From a virus, in IMG/VR virus record IMGVR_UViG_3300025087_000265, positions 1 to 28,078 of that record: 28,078 bases of DNA; one strand, written 5' to 3'. Both the position numbers and the translations under genes were made by a program. Shown here piece after piece: positions 16,520-22,160 of this stretch. Positions within the stretch are counted from its first letter, which is position 1, and each line of letters begins with the position of its first letter. Under the pieces are notes generated by a model, which had not been told where the DNA came from, searched no databases, and saw only the letters and a program-made list of their open reading frames with translations.

Positions 16520-16738
16520 CTATCCTAATAATTCCTTTATTTCCTCTATTGTCAGTCTTTTCTTCCATGTCTCTTTTCCCGGTAAACATTTAGGTTCTGA
16601 ATCGTTGACATAAAACTTGCACTGGGCGGGACCACCTTTCATTACTTTACAGTTATCAGGGTGTCCACAGACTTTTCCGAGTCCGATGAACAGGAAATAG
16701 TGGCACGAACCGCATACGGGTTTAAGTATGTTTTGCAA
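16520..16738 (-). CDS. Cys-rich mini-protein, 72 aa, TTG start
   Basis: Residues 9-41 hold VCGSCHYF, then KVCGHPDNC, then GPAQCKFY: five Cys and two His that could bind one or two zinc ions. The C-terminal half (TWKKRLTIEEIKELLG) is a charged helix. No ATG is available before the Cys cluster. TTG at 16738 has GAGGG just upstream and is taken as start. Function unknown. Confidence 0.5.
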   Translation of the reverse strand: MQNILKPVCGSCHYFLFIGLGKVCGHPDNCKVMKGGPAQCKFYVNDSEPKCLPGKETWKKRLTIEEIKELLG

Positions 16739-16968
16739 TGTTCCCTCATTGTGTTATCCATTTGGTAACAGTAGAGAATCTTATCGAAGTAAAGCCCTCT
16801 TGCTTGGTCGAGGCTGTCACTAGAAATAGCCCTGAAGGTACTCCCATTTTTTAAAATGATCCTTCTCTGGTCGTATAATGTGGTGCAGCAGCTATGTTCC
16901 GCTGTCATTTTGTTAATGATACGGTCCCGGCAAGAAGGGCAACAGGCTACATAGAGAACGTCAATCAT
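16642..16968 (-). CDS. Hypothetical Cys-containing protein, 108 aa
   Basis: The N-terminus has ACCPSCRDRI (CxxC). The centre, RRIILKNGSTFRAISSDSLD followed by QARGLYFDKILY, resembles the NGS-RGL pattern seen in the ATPase lobe of terminases and related P-loop proteins, but no Walker A or acidic catalytic pair is present. It could be a remnant or an unrelated fold. ATG at 16968 follows GGGAG. It overlaps the next gene by 97 bases in a different frame. Confidence 0.45.
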   Translation of the reverse strand: MIDVLYVACCPSCRDRIINKMTAEHSCCTTLYDQRRIILKNGSTFRAISSDSLDQARGLYFDKILYCYQMDNTMREHCKTYLNPYAVRATISCSSDSEKSVDTLITVK

Positions 16969-17128
16969 CACAAGTCTCCCACTGGAACCCGCAATCTACA
17001 CAGCGATAAACATCAGCCCTGTGTATCCCCTCATCGTTCCTCCATATGTCCGTCCGGTACTCCACATGGAAACCACGGCACCTACCGCACTGTCGGGTAC
17101 TGGGCCACCAACTATAAGTAAGTCTCAT
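16961..17128 (-). CDS. Zinc-ribbon mini-protein, 55 aa
   Basis: CGRC at residues 14-17 and CVDCGFQWETC at 43-53 form a classical four-Cys zinc ribbon with aromatic residues between the knuckles. The ATG at 17128 overlaps the previous stop (ATGA) and the end overlaps the next gene by eight bases, so it is embedded in the coupled run. Similar ribbon mini-proteins recur on both strands. Target unknown. Confidence 0.6.
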   Translation of the reverse strand: MRLTYSWWPSTRQCGRCRGFHVEYRTDIWRNDEGIHRADVYRCVDCGFQWETCDD

Positions 17129-17319
17129 CTTCTTTTCCTCATCAAAAAGTTGATAGCGTGTCTCTGCTCCGCGAGATCCTTAGACATGGAACCCATGACC
17201 ATGTAAAGCTGTTTCAGCTTCTGGTTGTGCTCAAAAATCTCCTTGCACACAGCCGACATTGCCGGTCCCATTATCCGCCTCAGATTAGCCTTAAATTCTC
17301 TGTCCTCTCTGGCTGTCAT
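17125..17319 (-). CDS. Small helical basic protein, 64 aa
   Basis: Mostly helical and charged (MTAREDREFKANLRRIMGPA at the start), with heptad-like spacing and a basic end (RKRR). It could form a small coiled coil. ATG at 17319 overlaps the upstream stop (ATGA) and follows GGAGA; the in-frame TTG two codons earlier is rejected. No function recognised. Confidence 0.55.
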   Translation of the reverse strand: MTAREDREFKANLRRIMGPAMSAVCKEIFEHNQKLKQLYMVMGSMSKDLAEQRHAINFLMRKRR

Positions 17320-17546
17320 TTCCAAGTCTCCCTGTTCTCTCCGGTCCTGTAGTTATGGCACATGGTATTCGGGCAGTAAGGAGGGGGAGCAATCAACACC
17401 CTATCCTTAAAGGTAGCAGGAGGGTTGACGAAAATATGCCGACACTCCTTGTTGTTGCAGACGATTTGTTGATATGGTTGAACTATGTCTTCTACATTAT
17501 CTGCTTCAGCAGGAACTCCTGAAGTTACCACACCCCATGTACTCAT
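17316..17546 (-). CDS. Zinc-finger-like mini-protein, 76 aa
   Basis: Residues about 30-65 carry CNNKECRHIF and, after a Pro-rich spacer (APPPYC), PNTMCHNY: a Cys-x4-Cys and a Cys-x4-Cys pair with nearby His, suited to zinc binding. ATG at 17546 is preceded by AGGAGAAGGGGA. An upstream in-frame start is possible but overlaps the previous gene. The stop overlaps the next ATG. Function unknown. Confidence 0.55.
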   Translation of the reverse strand: MSTWGVVTSGVPAEADNVEDIVQPYQQIVCNNKECRHIFVNPPATFKDRVLIAPPPYCPNTMCHNYRTGENRETWK

Positions 17547-17710
17547 TCCCCTTCTCCTTCCCACCACTGGAACCTGCACACTTCGCATTTAAGCTGGAAC
17601 TCCTTACCCCAAAACCGCCCAAGCACCGTCTTGTTGGATAGACACACCGGGCATTCCTTGCCGGACTTCCTCCACTCAGGCATCCTAACATCATGGCCAT
17701 CTATAATCAT
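17543..17710 (-). CDS. Zinc-ribbon mini-protein, 55 aa
   Basis: CPVC (about 20-23) and CEVCRFQW (about 42-49) form a compact zinc ribbon separated by a basic strand pair (NKTVLGRFWGKEFQLK). ATG at 17710 overlaps the preceding stop (ATGA) and has GGGGAG upstream. The protein ends in an acidic tail. Function unknown; possibly nucleic-acid or host-protein binding. Confidence 0.6.
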   Translation of the reverse strand: MIIDGHDVRMPEWRKSGKECPVCLSNKTVLGRFWGKEFQLKCEVCRFQWWEGEGE

Positions 17711-17934
17711 GACTGCTCTCCCCACGCCAGTATGCACTCATGGCAGATCACCATCCCGTTGGAGACTTCCAGTTCGGACTGGCAGAATGGGCAGACAGGG
17801 TTATAGCTTTGGTGCCACACCCTGATTAGCGGGCTTGCCCCGCCAGAAGTCTCTATGGAGATAATGTCCTCCCGCCTGAACTTCCGTTCGTTCATTTCCT
17901 CGATGCTCTCAAAATCCGTGTAGGTGATGTTCAT
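17707..17934 (-). CDS. Zinc-ribbon mini-protein, 75 aa
   Basis: The N-terminal half is charged. The C-terminal half carries CPFCQSELEVSNGMVICHEC, a textbook four-Cys ribbon with a short hairpin between the knuckles. ATG at 17934 overlaps the previous stop (ATGA). Function unknown. Confidence 0.6.
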   Translation of the reverse strand: MNITYTDFESIEEMNERKFRREDIISIETSGGASPLIRVWHQSYNPVCPFCQSELEVSNGMVICHECILAWGEQS

Positions 17935-18140
17935 CGTGTTACCCTCTTTACCATGACGTTAACCATGATTAGTTCGTGGTGCGCCTCTTTCTGTAACTGG
18001 TACTGAACATCTACTACCCTGTACCCATGTGACTCTCTTTCAAAAAAGAATAGGGAGCCAACCGCAGGAACAGGTATTTCTAACGGAAGAATAGGTGCTT
18101 CATCAAAACCGTTGGTACATATGAAGTAACATTTTGGCAT
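17931..18140 (-). CDS. First gene of the leftward unit, 69 aa, function unknown
   Basis: A small protein (MPKCYFICTNGFDEAPILPL at the start) with strand-rich middle and VQYQLQKEAHHELIMVNVMV near the end. The start is fixed by a perfect AAGGAGGT (18148-18155) eight bases before ATG 18140, the strongest ribosome site on this strand. The frame is open to 18284, but no signal supports a longer form. As the promoter-proximal gene with the best ribosome site it is probably made early and in quantity. Confidence 0.6.
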   Translation of the reverse strand: MPKCYFICTNGFDEAPILPLEIPVPAVGSLFFFERESHGYRVVDVQYQLQKEAHHELIMVNVMVKRVTR

Positions 18141-18442
18141 ACGCGCTACCTCCTTTTCGTCCATACTGCCGCAAACCCGCCCCTCAAGGCAAGCATTTTC
18201 TATTAGGTTCACCATTAGAATTGCAAAATATACAAAAAATAGGGGCATCTTGATAACAAAACGGCCTGTTTTTCGATTTTGCAAAAAATAATAATATCAG
18301 TACTTTAGTTTCGATCTCTCAGCGGTGGGATAAAACTCAATTGAAAATAGAACCGTGGAACATTTGTTTCACAGAGAAAGAAATTTGAATACGAGAAAAT
18401 GATGTTTGGGGCATACCTATAGAAAGTGTCAACGTGTTATTT

Positions 18443-18459
18443 GGGGGGGGTGGGGGGGG
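18443..18459 (+). repeat. Double G8 homopolymer tract
   Basis: Eight G, one T, eight G. It is the only long homopolymer of its kind in the window and stands out in an otherwise A/T-rich neighbourhood. Such a tract can form G-quadruplexes between strands, stall polymerases, or vary in length by slippage. The exact G count may also be unreliable as sequenced. Confidence 0.8.
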
Positions 18460-18490
18460 TCGAACCAAACCCATGTATATGTATATTTAT

Positions 18491-18519
18491 ATACAGCGAT
18501 TCAACGTAACATGCTGTAT
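18491..18519. promoter_or_regulatory. Dyad ATACAGC / GCTGTAT
   Basis: Seven-base perfect inverted repeat (18491-18497 and 18513-18519) around a 15-base loop, in the non-coding divergence region. It could be a protein-binding dyad or a small hairpin. No coding function overlaps it. Confidence 0.4.
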
Positions 18520-18537
18520 TCACTAGGCAATACGCCA

Positions 18538-18557
18538 CTATAAACGACCGTTTGTAG
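18538..18557. promoter_or_regulatory. 20-bp near-perfect palindrome, operator-like
   Basis: CTATAAACG-AC-CGTTTGTAG: nine-base arms with one T/G position and a two-base centre. Compact dyads of this size are typical binding sites for phage dimeric repressors, and this one lies between the two divergent units. No cI-like repressor gene is visible in the window. Confidence 0.45.
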
Positions 18558-18600
18558 CGACATGTATGTATATTGGAACAACGATGAAGCGCGTCACCAC

Positions 18601-18650
18601 TGATTCTCCATGTGTCAGAGAGGCGTCTGTCTACTGAGCTGAGGGGGTTT
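18601..18650 (-). other. tRNA-like 5' half (degenerate, tRNA-Val(GAC)-like)
   Basis: On the minus strand the run AGCTCAGTAGACAGACGCCT (18640-18621), continuing CTCTGACACATGGAGA, resembles the D-arm and anticodon arm of tRNA-Val(GAC), whose anticodon loop is CTGACAC. The D-stem is not fully paired, the 3' anticodon stem is shifted, and no TTCGA T-arm or matching acceptor strand follows at the right distance. It reads as a decayed or partial tRNA rather than a working gene. Confidence 0.35.
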
Positions 18651-18660
18651 TATACACACT

Positions 18661-18710
18661 TACCTATAATTATACATAACTACACATAACTACGCATAAC
18701 TTCCTATAAC
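18661..18710 (+). repeat. Five tandem 10-bp repeats, consensus TACNCATAAC
   Basis: The decamers are TACCTATAAT, TATACATAAC, TACACATAAC, TACGCATAAC and TTCCTATAAC, in exact 10-base register. A weaker copy, TGGCTATAAC, lies at 18732-18741. Repeats spaced at one helical turn put each unit on the same DNA face, as in arrays bound by cooperative proteins or in curved DNA. They lie in the divergence region next to phased A/T-rich DNA. Confidence 0.7.
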
Positions 18711-18780
18711 TTCATGCAAATGTGCATCAATTGGCTATAACTACGTGTAATAAGGCATCACAGCCGTATTTATGCACTAA

Positions 18781-18930
18781 CCGTGATACTTGGATATTCG
18801 TTTATCAGGCTATCCGTATATAGGCCATATAAGGCTTTACGTCTCATGAGGCGATAAAGGCTTATTGGTATAAGGCTATATTCGTATATCTGGATAGGGT
18901 TATAGAAGGGTATTTGGATATAGGGTTTTT
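18781..18930 (+). repeat. Phased A/T-rich DNA with recurrent GGCTATAT-type motifs
   Basis: Motifs such as AGGCTATCC, AAGGCTTTAC, AAGGCTTATT and AAGGCTATAT recur at roughly 10- to 20-base steps, with TATA steps between them. The stretch has no open reading frame of note. It would be intrinsically flexible or curved and easily melted, fitting a regulatory or unwinding region. Confidence 0.5.
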
Positions 18931-18990
18931 CACTGGCAATGGCGCAGCAAAAGGCTATATGGATATATGGATTCTATTATGTTCTCCCAG

Positions 18991-19047
18991 CCCAGCCCGG
19001 CAACAATTTTATAGATATATATGGGTTATTGAATTGTTCCAGCTGGG
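18991..19047. repeat. Inverted repeat with A/T-rich loop
   Basis: CCCAGC (18991-18996) and AACAATT (19002-19008) pair with AATTGTT (19032-19038) and GCTGGG (19042-19047), with small unequal spacers of 5 and 3 bases. The loop is 23 bases of A/T-rich sequence. It may be a hairpin in a rightward leader transcript or a DNA dyad. Confidence 0.45.
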
Positions 19048-19119
19048 AAAACCTAACATCGTGAAAAGGCGAATAGTTACTATTGGTTATAGGACATTCA
19101 TATATATGGATATAAGCTC

Positions 19120-19392
19120 ATGAATTTTTTTTGTTTTTTTTCTTGCTTTCGGTTTTCGATTCGTGGGATATTCGGATCAACGGAAGGAAACGGAATCCGG
19201 AGCCGAGATCCTCAGACTGAGAGGGTCGATAAAAATCTGAATAGCAGGAGTACGGGGCAACGGTTAGGTCCGGCCAGCTTAGACTGGGTAATTAGGCAAA
19301 CCAGAGCCACCTATAGACAACAGAGGCTATTCAGAAACATGCAAGACCGGGAAATGGAATATTACCGGATAGCAAGCCAGAATCCCCAGTGA
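19120..19392 (+). CDS. Doubtful 90-codon open frame
   Basis: The frame runs from ATG 19120 through two poly-T runs (giving FF and CFF) and then a basic, helix-like part (DWVIRQTRATYRQQRLFRNM). There is no ribosome site before the ATG and the first 20 residues look like translated low-complexity DNA. The C-terminal part alone could be coding, but no internal start with a good signal is seen. I keep it as a weak possibility only. Confidence 0.25.
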   Translation: MNFFCFFSCFRFSIRGIFGSTEGNGIRSRDPQTERVDKNLNSRSTGQRLGPASLDWVIRQTRATYRQQRLFRNMQDREMEYYRIASQNPQ

Positions 19393-19479
19393 CTAGCGAT
19401 AGAGCTACACGGTAGAGGTAGATGGCAAACGAGAGTCCAGAACATTAGCGGCTCAGTTAAATGTCTGACACTGGGGGAA

Positions 19480-19510
19480 AACCTTGATACTGTAACCTAT
19501 CTAGCATGGG
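19480..19510 (+). repeat. Inverted repeat A, 5' arm
   Basis: Begins AACCTTGATACTGTAACC and ends AGCATGGG. It pairs with 20187-20217 at 28 of 31 positions; two of the three mismatches would be G-U pairs in RNA. The two arms enclose two small genes and the whole of pair B. Confidence 0.9.
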
Positions 19511-19517
19511 TACACAG

Positions 19518-19545
19518 TCCTTTGGTTATTCTCCGATAGAGCCTG
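19518..19545 (+). repeat. Inverted repeat B, 5' arm
   Basis: Begins TCCTTTGGTTATTCTCC and ends GATAGAGCCTG. It pairs with 19785-19812 at 25 of 28 positions (two further positions are G-U in RNA). It lies just upstream of the ribosome site of the 64-residue gene. Confidence 0.9.
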
Positions 19546-19574
19546 AAACCAAGACTCTTTCAAGGAGATAAGCC

Positions 19575-19769
19575 ATGTTAGTAGAAATCAAAGGAAACAA
19601 ACTGATTATCACCGCTGATATCAACGATCTTCAGAAGCTGCCGGATAGTACCACTGGCAAAACCCTGATTGTTTTCTCAACCCACGGCAATATCCCCACA
19701 GCTTGCATCGTGAATGGTAAACCGCTTGTGGTGAGCATTAACGCATACGTCAAAAAAGACAAGAAATAA
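19575..19769 (+). CDS. Small conserved phage protein, 64 aa
   Basis: A compact beta-rich protein: MLVEIKGNKLIITADIND, then GKTLIVFSTHGNIPTACI, then VNGKPLVVSINAYVKK. Short proteins with the KGNKL...SGKTL.V.STHGN...NGKP pattern recur in phages and mobile elements, but I know no function. AAGGAG stands eight bases before the ATG. The gene is bracketed by inverted repeat B and, with the next gene, by inverted repeat A. Confidence 0.75.
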   Translation: MLVEIKGNKLIITADINDLQKLPDSTTGKTLIVFSTHGNIPTACIVNGKPLVVSINAYVKKDKK

Positions 19770-19784
19770 CCCTTACAACCAACA

Positions 19785-19812
19785 CAGGCTCTATCAGAGA
19801 GTAGCCAAAGGA
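19785..19812 (+). repeat. Inverted repeat B, 3' arm
   Basis: Begins CAGGCTCTATCAGAGAG. Complement of 19518-19545. It starts 15 bases after the stop of the 64-residue gene and ends 16 bases before the next ATG, just upstream of the AAGGAG of that gene. Confidence 0.9.
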
Positions 19813-19828
19813 TCTAAGGAGATACATC

Positions 19829-20179
19829 ATGCTAAAGATAAAACTAGATGATAGGGTAAAGTTAGTAATATCGGGATGTTGTGACACCCCTAGTTGGCAT
19901 TATGGTGGGACAATCATCGCAGCAGAGACATTATCGGGTATCACCTACTATGGGGTCACAGACGAAAACGTCAATATCACATATTGGCATAATTCATCTT
20001 GTTTTGTACAAGACAATAAAGCGACAGAGAAACAAGCGTATGAGGCATGGAAAGCCAAAGTGACCAAAGGAGACGATGAGCTTGACACAGACTTTTATGT
20101 CCATACCACACCGGGGATGTACAAGACTTACAACGGACCCAGAATAGGGGAGATACTGGGGAGACGGAGCCATGACTAA
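19829..20179 (+). CDS. Hypothetical protein, 116 aa
   Basis: A soluble mixed alpha/beta protein, beginning MLKIKLDDRVKLVISGCCDT, with Trp/Tyr-rich middle (ITYYGVTDENVNITYWHN). No known motif is recognised. AAGGAG precedes the ATG with nine-base spacing. It sits between the B and A 3' arms of the inverted repeats, so it shares the A loop with the 64-residue gene. Confidence 0.65.
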   Translation: MLKIKLDDRVKLVISGCCDTPSWHYGGTIIAAETLSGITYYGVTDENVNITYWHNSSCFVQDNKATEKQAYEAWKAKVTKGDDELDTDFYVHTTPGMYKTYNGPRIGEILGRRSHD

Positions 20180-20186
20180 ACAGACT

Positions 20187-20217
20187 CCCATGCTGGATAA
20201 GTTATAGTATCAAGGTT
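20187..20217 (+). repeat. Inverted repeat A, 3' arm
   Basis: Begins CCCATGCTGGATAAG and ends ATCAAGGTT. Complement of 19480-19510, about 680 bases away. It ends two bases before the next inverted repeat (C) begins. Confidence 0.9.
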
Positions 20218-20219
20218 AA

Positions 20220-20250
20220 ATCTCGCTCCTTTCTGCATAGCATGGTGGTG
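20220..20250 (+). repeat. Inverted repeat C, 5' arm
   Basis: ATCTCGCTCCTTTCTG (20220-20235), five unpaired bases, then CATGGTGGTG (20241-20250). Both blocks are perfectly complementary to the 3' arm at 20982-21013. Confidence 0.9.
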
Positions 20251-20267
20251 TCTAAAAGGGGATCACC

Positions 20268-20723
20268 ATGAGAAAGACTATGAGATTTAAAGTTATCAAG
20301 GCAGTATACGAGACGTTATCGGTAAATGAACCAGATATAGCCGAGTATGCAAGCCACCATTACACATCATCTGCACAAGTGGCTGATTTCCTTTACTTTC
20401 TTAAACCAGAGTGCAAAGAGTATTTTATCACCCTACACCTTGACGGAAAGAATCGGATACTCTGTCTTGATATGGTATCACAGGGAAGTTTGAACCAGAG
20501 TCTTGTCCATCCCAGAGAAGTATTCAAAACAGCCATGCTTTCTTCAGCAGCGGCTATGATTCTGGTTCATAACCATCCTTCAGGAGATCCAACACCATCA
20601 GGAGAAGATAAAGAGCTAACACACAGATTAATAGAAGGTGCGGAAATACTGGGGATCAGGGTATTAGATCACATCATCATCGGAGATAGTTACTTTTCGT
20701 TTGCAGAAAGGGGATTGATATGA
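20268..20723 (+). CDS. radC: RadC-type JAB/MPN domain protein
   Basis: The 151-residue product is a short RadC-like protein of the kind found on phages and other mobile elements. Residues 80-110 show VHPREVFKTAMLSSAAAM then ILVHNHPSGDPTPS, containing the metal-binding JAMM motif (His101, His103, Asp107) and a conserved Glu84. The later ILGIRVLDHIIIGD is also typical. There is no N-terminal helix-hairpin-helix of cellular RadC. Its biochemical role is not settled in the family. GGGGA precedes the ATG. The gene and its partner (20720-20974) are bracketed by inverted repeat C. Confidence 0.88.
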   Translation: MRKTMRFKVIKAVYETLSVNEPDIAEYASHHYTSSAQVADFLYFLKPECKEYFITLHLDGKNRILCLDMVSQGSLNQSLVHPREVFKTAMLSSAAAMILVHNHPSGDPTPSGEDKELTHRLIEGAEILGIRVLDHIIIGDSYFSFAERGLI

Positions 20724-20974
20724 AGGCATACGATAAAGAAAACAAACAATGGGAGGCATGGGCATGGCCGGGTGGTTATCCTATTTATCATGTGACAAAA
20801 GATTGTGGAGTGCTTTGCACAAAATGTGCGAATGACAACTACGATCTAACATTAGGGGATGATCCACAATGGCACATTATAGGTTCTGATATTAACTACG
20901 AAGACCCAGAGCTATTTTGTGATAACTGCTATGAACGAATTGAGTCAGCCTATGCAGAACCAGAAGAAGAATAA
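20720..20974 (+). CDS. Cys-containing protein coupled to radC, 84 aa
   Basis: An acidic protein with GGYPIYHVTKDCGVLCTKCA (about 18-37) and FCDNCYERIESAYAEPEEE at the end, giving two CxxC pairs that may hold one zinc. Its ATG overlaps the radC stop (ATGA). Similar Cys-pair proteins with the phrase KDCGVLC.KCA occur in phage early regions; no function is known to me. Confidence 0.7.
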   Translation: MKAYDKENKQWEAWAWPGGYPIYHVTKDCGVLCTKCANDNYDLTLGDDPQWHIIGSDINYEDPELFCDNCYERIESAYAEPEEE

Positions 20975-20981
20975 TCATTAC

Positions 20982-21013
20982 CACCACCATGTTAATACAG
21001 AAAGGAGCGAGAT
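20982..21013 (+). repeat. Inverted repeat C, 3' arm
   Basis: CACCACCATG (20982-20991), six unpaired bases, then CAGAAAGGAGCGAGAT (20998-21013). Complement of 20220-20250, closing a loop of about 730 bases that holds radC and the 84-residue gene. The D 5' arm follows with no gap. Confidence 0.9.
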
Positions 21014-21040
21014 CCTTTTGTCTAGTGTCTTATGGCATGG
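21014..21040 (+). repeat. Inverted repeat D, 5' arm
   Basis: CCTTTTG, five partly matched bases, then TGTCTTATGGCATGG. It pairs with 22134-22160 at 24 of 27 positions. Located just upstream of the ribosome site of the DUF932 gene. Confidence 0.9.
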
Positions 21041-21061
21041 CTCAGATAAAGGAGACATATC

Positions 21062-22117
21062 ATGAGTAACGAGACTACAGCAAGTAGAGAGTGGGCAACA
21101 AGACCCGCAGACGAAAGGATGCTTACATTAGAGGAAGCGTATACCAAGGCACGGACCAGAGCAGAGAACAGCACCGTAAAGGTAACTGCTACGGACATGC
21201 TGAAAGTGTACGGTACAGAGCAGAATGAGCTTATCATCAACACCGAATTAGGCCCAAAAATCTTCACCAACTGGTCATTTGGGCAGGTTTCCCAGATAGC
21301 CGGTGCTCCTGCCTCTTATCTCAGAAAACTCCCGTCAGAACTGGCAGCAGCTTGCTTGAATGACGGATTCCAGAGGACTCCGAGAGAGAGAACGATGCTT
21401 ATGGCGAATGGGAACGATACCCTCAGATGCGCAACATCGGAAACTTATGGCAGGATTTATGACCATCAGGTTATCCGATCCATCATGAAGGCAAACCATG
21501 ATAACACATGGAAGATCCCGGCAGCATCATACGCCACGCAGAACCCGCGCAGAGCTTCCACAATCTACGTCAGCGACCGGGATATTTTCATCTTCTTGGT
21601 TGACGACCAGCATCCTATCGAGGTGGGCGGCAAGCCCATGTTCAGAGGCTTCTACACTTGGAACAGTGAGGTAGGGGCGCAGGTTTGGGGTTTGGCAACT
21701 TTCTTGTACGAGTATGTATGCGATAACAGGATTATTTGGGGCATGACGAATAGAAACGAAATTCGTGTGCGCCACACCTCCGGTGGGCCTGAAAGATTCG
21801 AACTGGAAGGGGAAAAAGCACTGATCGAGTATGCCAACCAGAGTGCAGCACCCCTTGAGGAGCAGATACGCCGGGCGCAGAACCTGAAGATCGGCAAGGA
21901 TGAGGATGAGGTTAAAGACTTCCTCAAAAAACGTGGCCTTACCGGAGCAACAGCAGAGAACGCAGTAAAAGCAGCTAAGATGGAAGGGAACGATTTCCTT
22001 ACCTCTTGGGGCATTGCAGAAGGGCTTACGGCCCATGCAAGAAGCATCGACCACACAGATGATCGGGTGAAACTGGAAAGGGAAGCAGGTAAGATCCTTG
22101 ACTACACCCTCAAATAA
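21062..22117 (+). CDS. DUF932 protein (phage/plasmid-like family)
   Basis: The 351-residue product matches the DUF932 family, common on phages and plasmids: IFTNWSFGQVSQIAGAPASY near residue 68, the LMANGNDTLRCATSETYGRI block (about 112-131), DDQHPIEVGG-KPMFRGFYTW and NSEVGAQVWGLATFLYEYVC with DNRIIWG. The C-terminal third is helical. The molecular function is not established; association with anti-defence or DNA metabolism is suggested for some relatives. AAAGGAGA precedes the ATG. The gene is bracketed by inverted repeat D. Confidence 0.85.
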   Translation: MSNETTASREWATRPADERMLTLEEAYTKARTRAENSTVKVTATDMLKVYGTEQNELIINTELGPKIFTNWSFGQVSQIAGAPASYLRKLPSELAAACLNDGFQRTPRERTMLMANGNDTLRCATSETYGRIYDHQVIRSIMKANHDNTWKIPAASYATQNPRRASTIYVSDRDIFIFLVDDQHPIEVGGKPMFRGFYTWNSEVGAQVWGLATFLYEYVCDNRIIWGMTNRNEIRVRHTSGGPERFELEGEKALIEYANQSAAPLEEQIRRAQNLKIGKDEDEVKDFLKKRGLTGATAENAVKAAKMEGNDFLTSWGIAEGLTAHARSIDHTDDRVKLEREAGKILDYTLK

Positions 22118-22133
22118 CAACTGGCACGATAAT

Positions 22134-22160
22134 CCATGCCATAAGACAGTATGCAAAAGG
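22134..22160 (+). repeat. Inverted repeat D, 3' arm
   Basis: CCATGCCATAAGACA followed by five partly matched bases and CAAAAGG. Complement of 21014-21040, closing a loop of about 1.1 kb that holds only the DUF932 gene. Starts 16 bases after its stop. Confidence 0.9.

Larger units (their letters stand above)
18141..19574. other. Divergent non-coding region between leftward and rightward units
   Basis: About 1.4 kb with no convincing gene except a doubtful 90-codon frame. It separates the two opposite transcription units, so promoters for both must lie here or close by; I could not place a -35/-10 pair with confidence. From left to right it holds an A/T-rich stretch, a double G8 tract, two dyads, a tRNA-like fragment, a 10-bp repeat array, about 150 bp of phased A/T-rich DNA, an inverted repeat, and the first arms of the cassette-flanking inverted repeats. 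Confidence 0.75.

Noticed and set aside
17506-17700. Alternative frame over the ribbon mini-genes
   Set aside because: It conflicts with two coupled zinc-ribbon genes that have ATGA junctions and good ribosome sites.
18181-18300. Leftward sigma-70 promoter
   Set aside because: A TTGCAA (18221-18226) and TAATAG (18205-18200) pair on the minus strand has only 15 bases between boxes; no pair with good spacing was convincing.
18661-18741. CRISPR array
   Set aside because: The 10-bp units have no spacers between them and no cas genes lie nearby; a Cas4-like nuclease alone does not make a CRISPR system.
19480-22160. Inverted repeats as ends of insertion sequences
   Set aside because: No transposase lies inside any pair, no target-site duplications are visible, pairs differ in sequence, and they nest and abut in a way not expected for insertions.
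19480-22160. Inverted repeats as simple terminators
   Set aside because: The two arms of each pair are 240-1100 bases apart with whole genes between them, so they cannot form a local terminator hairpin.
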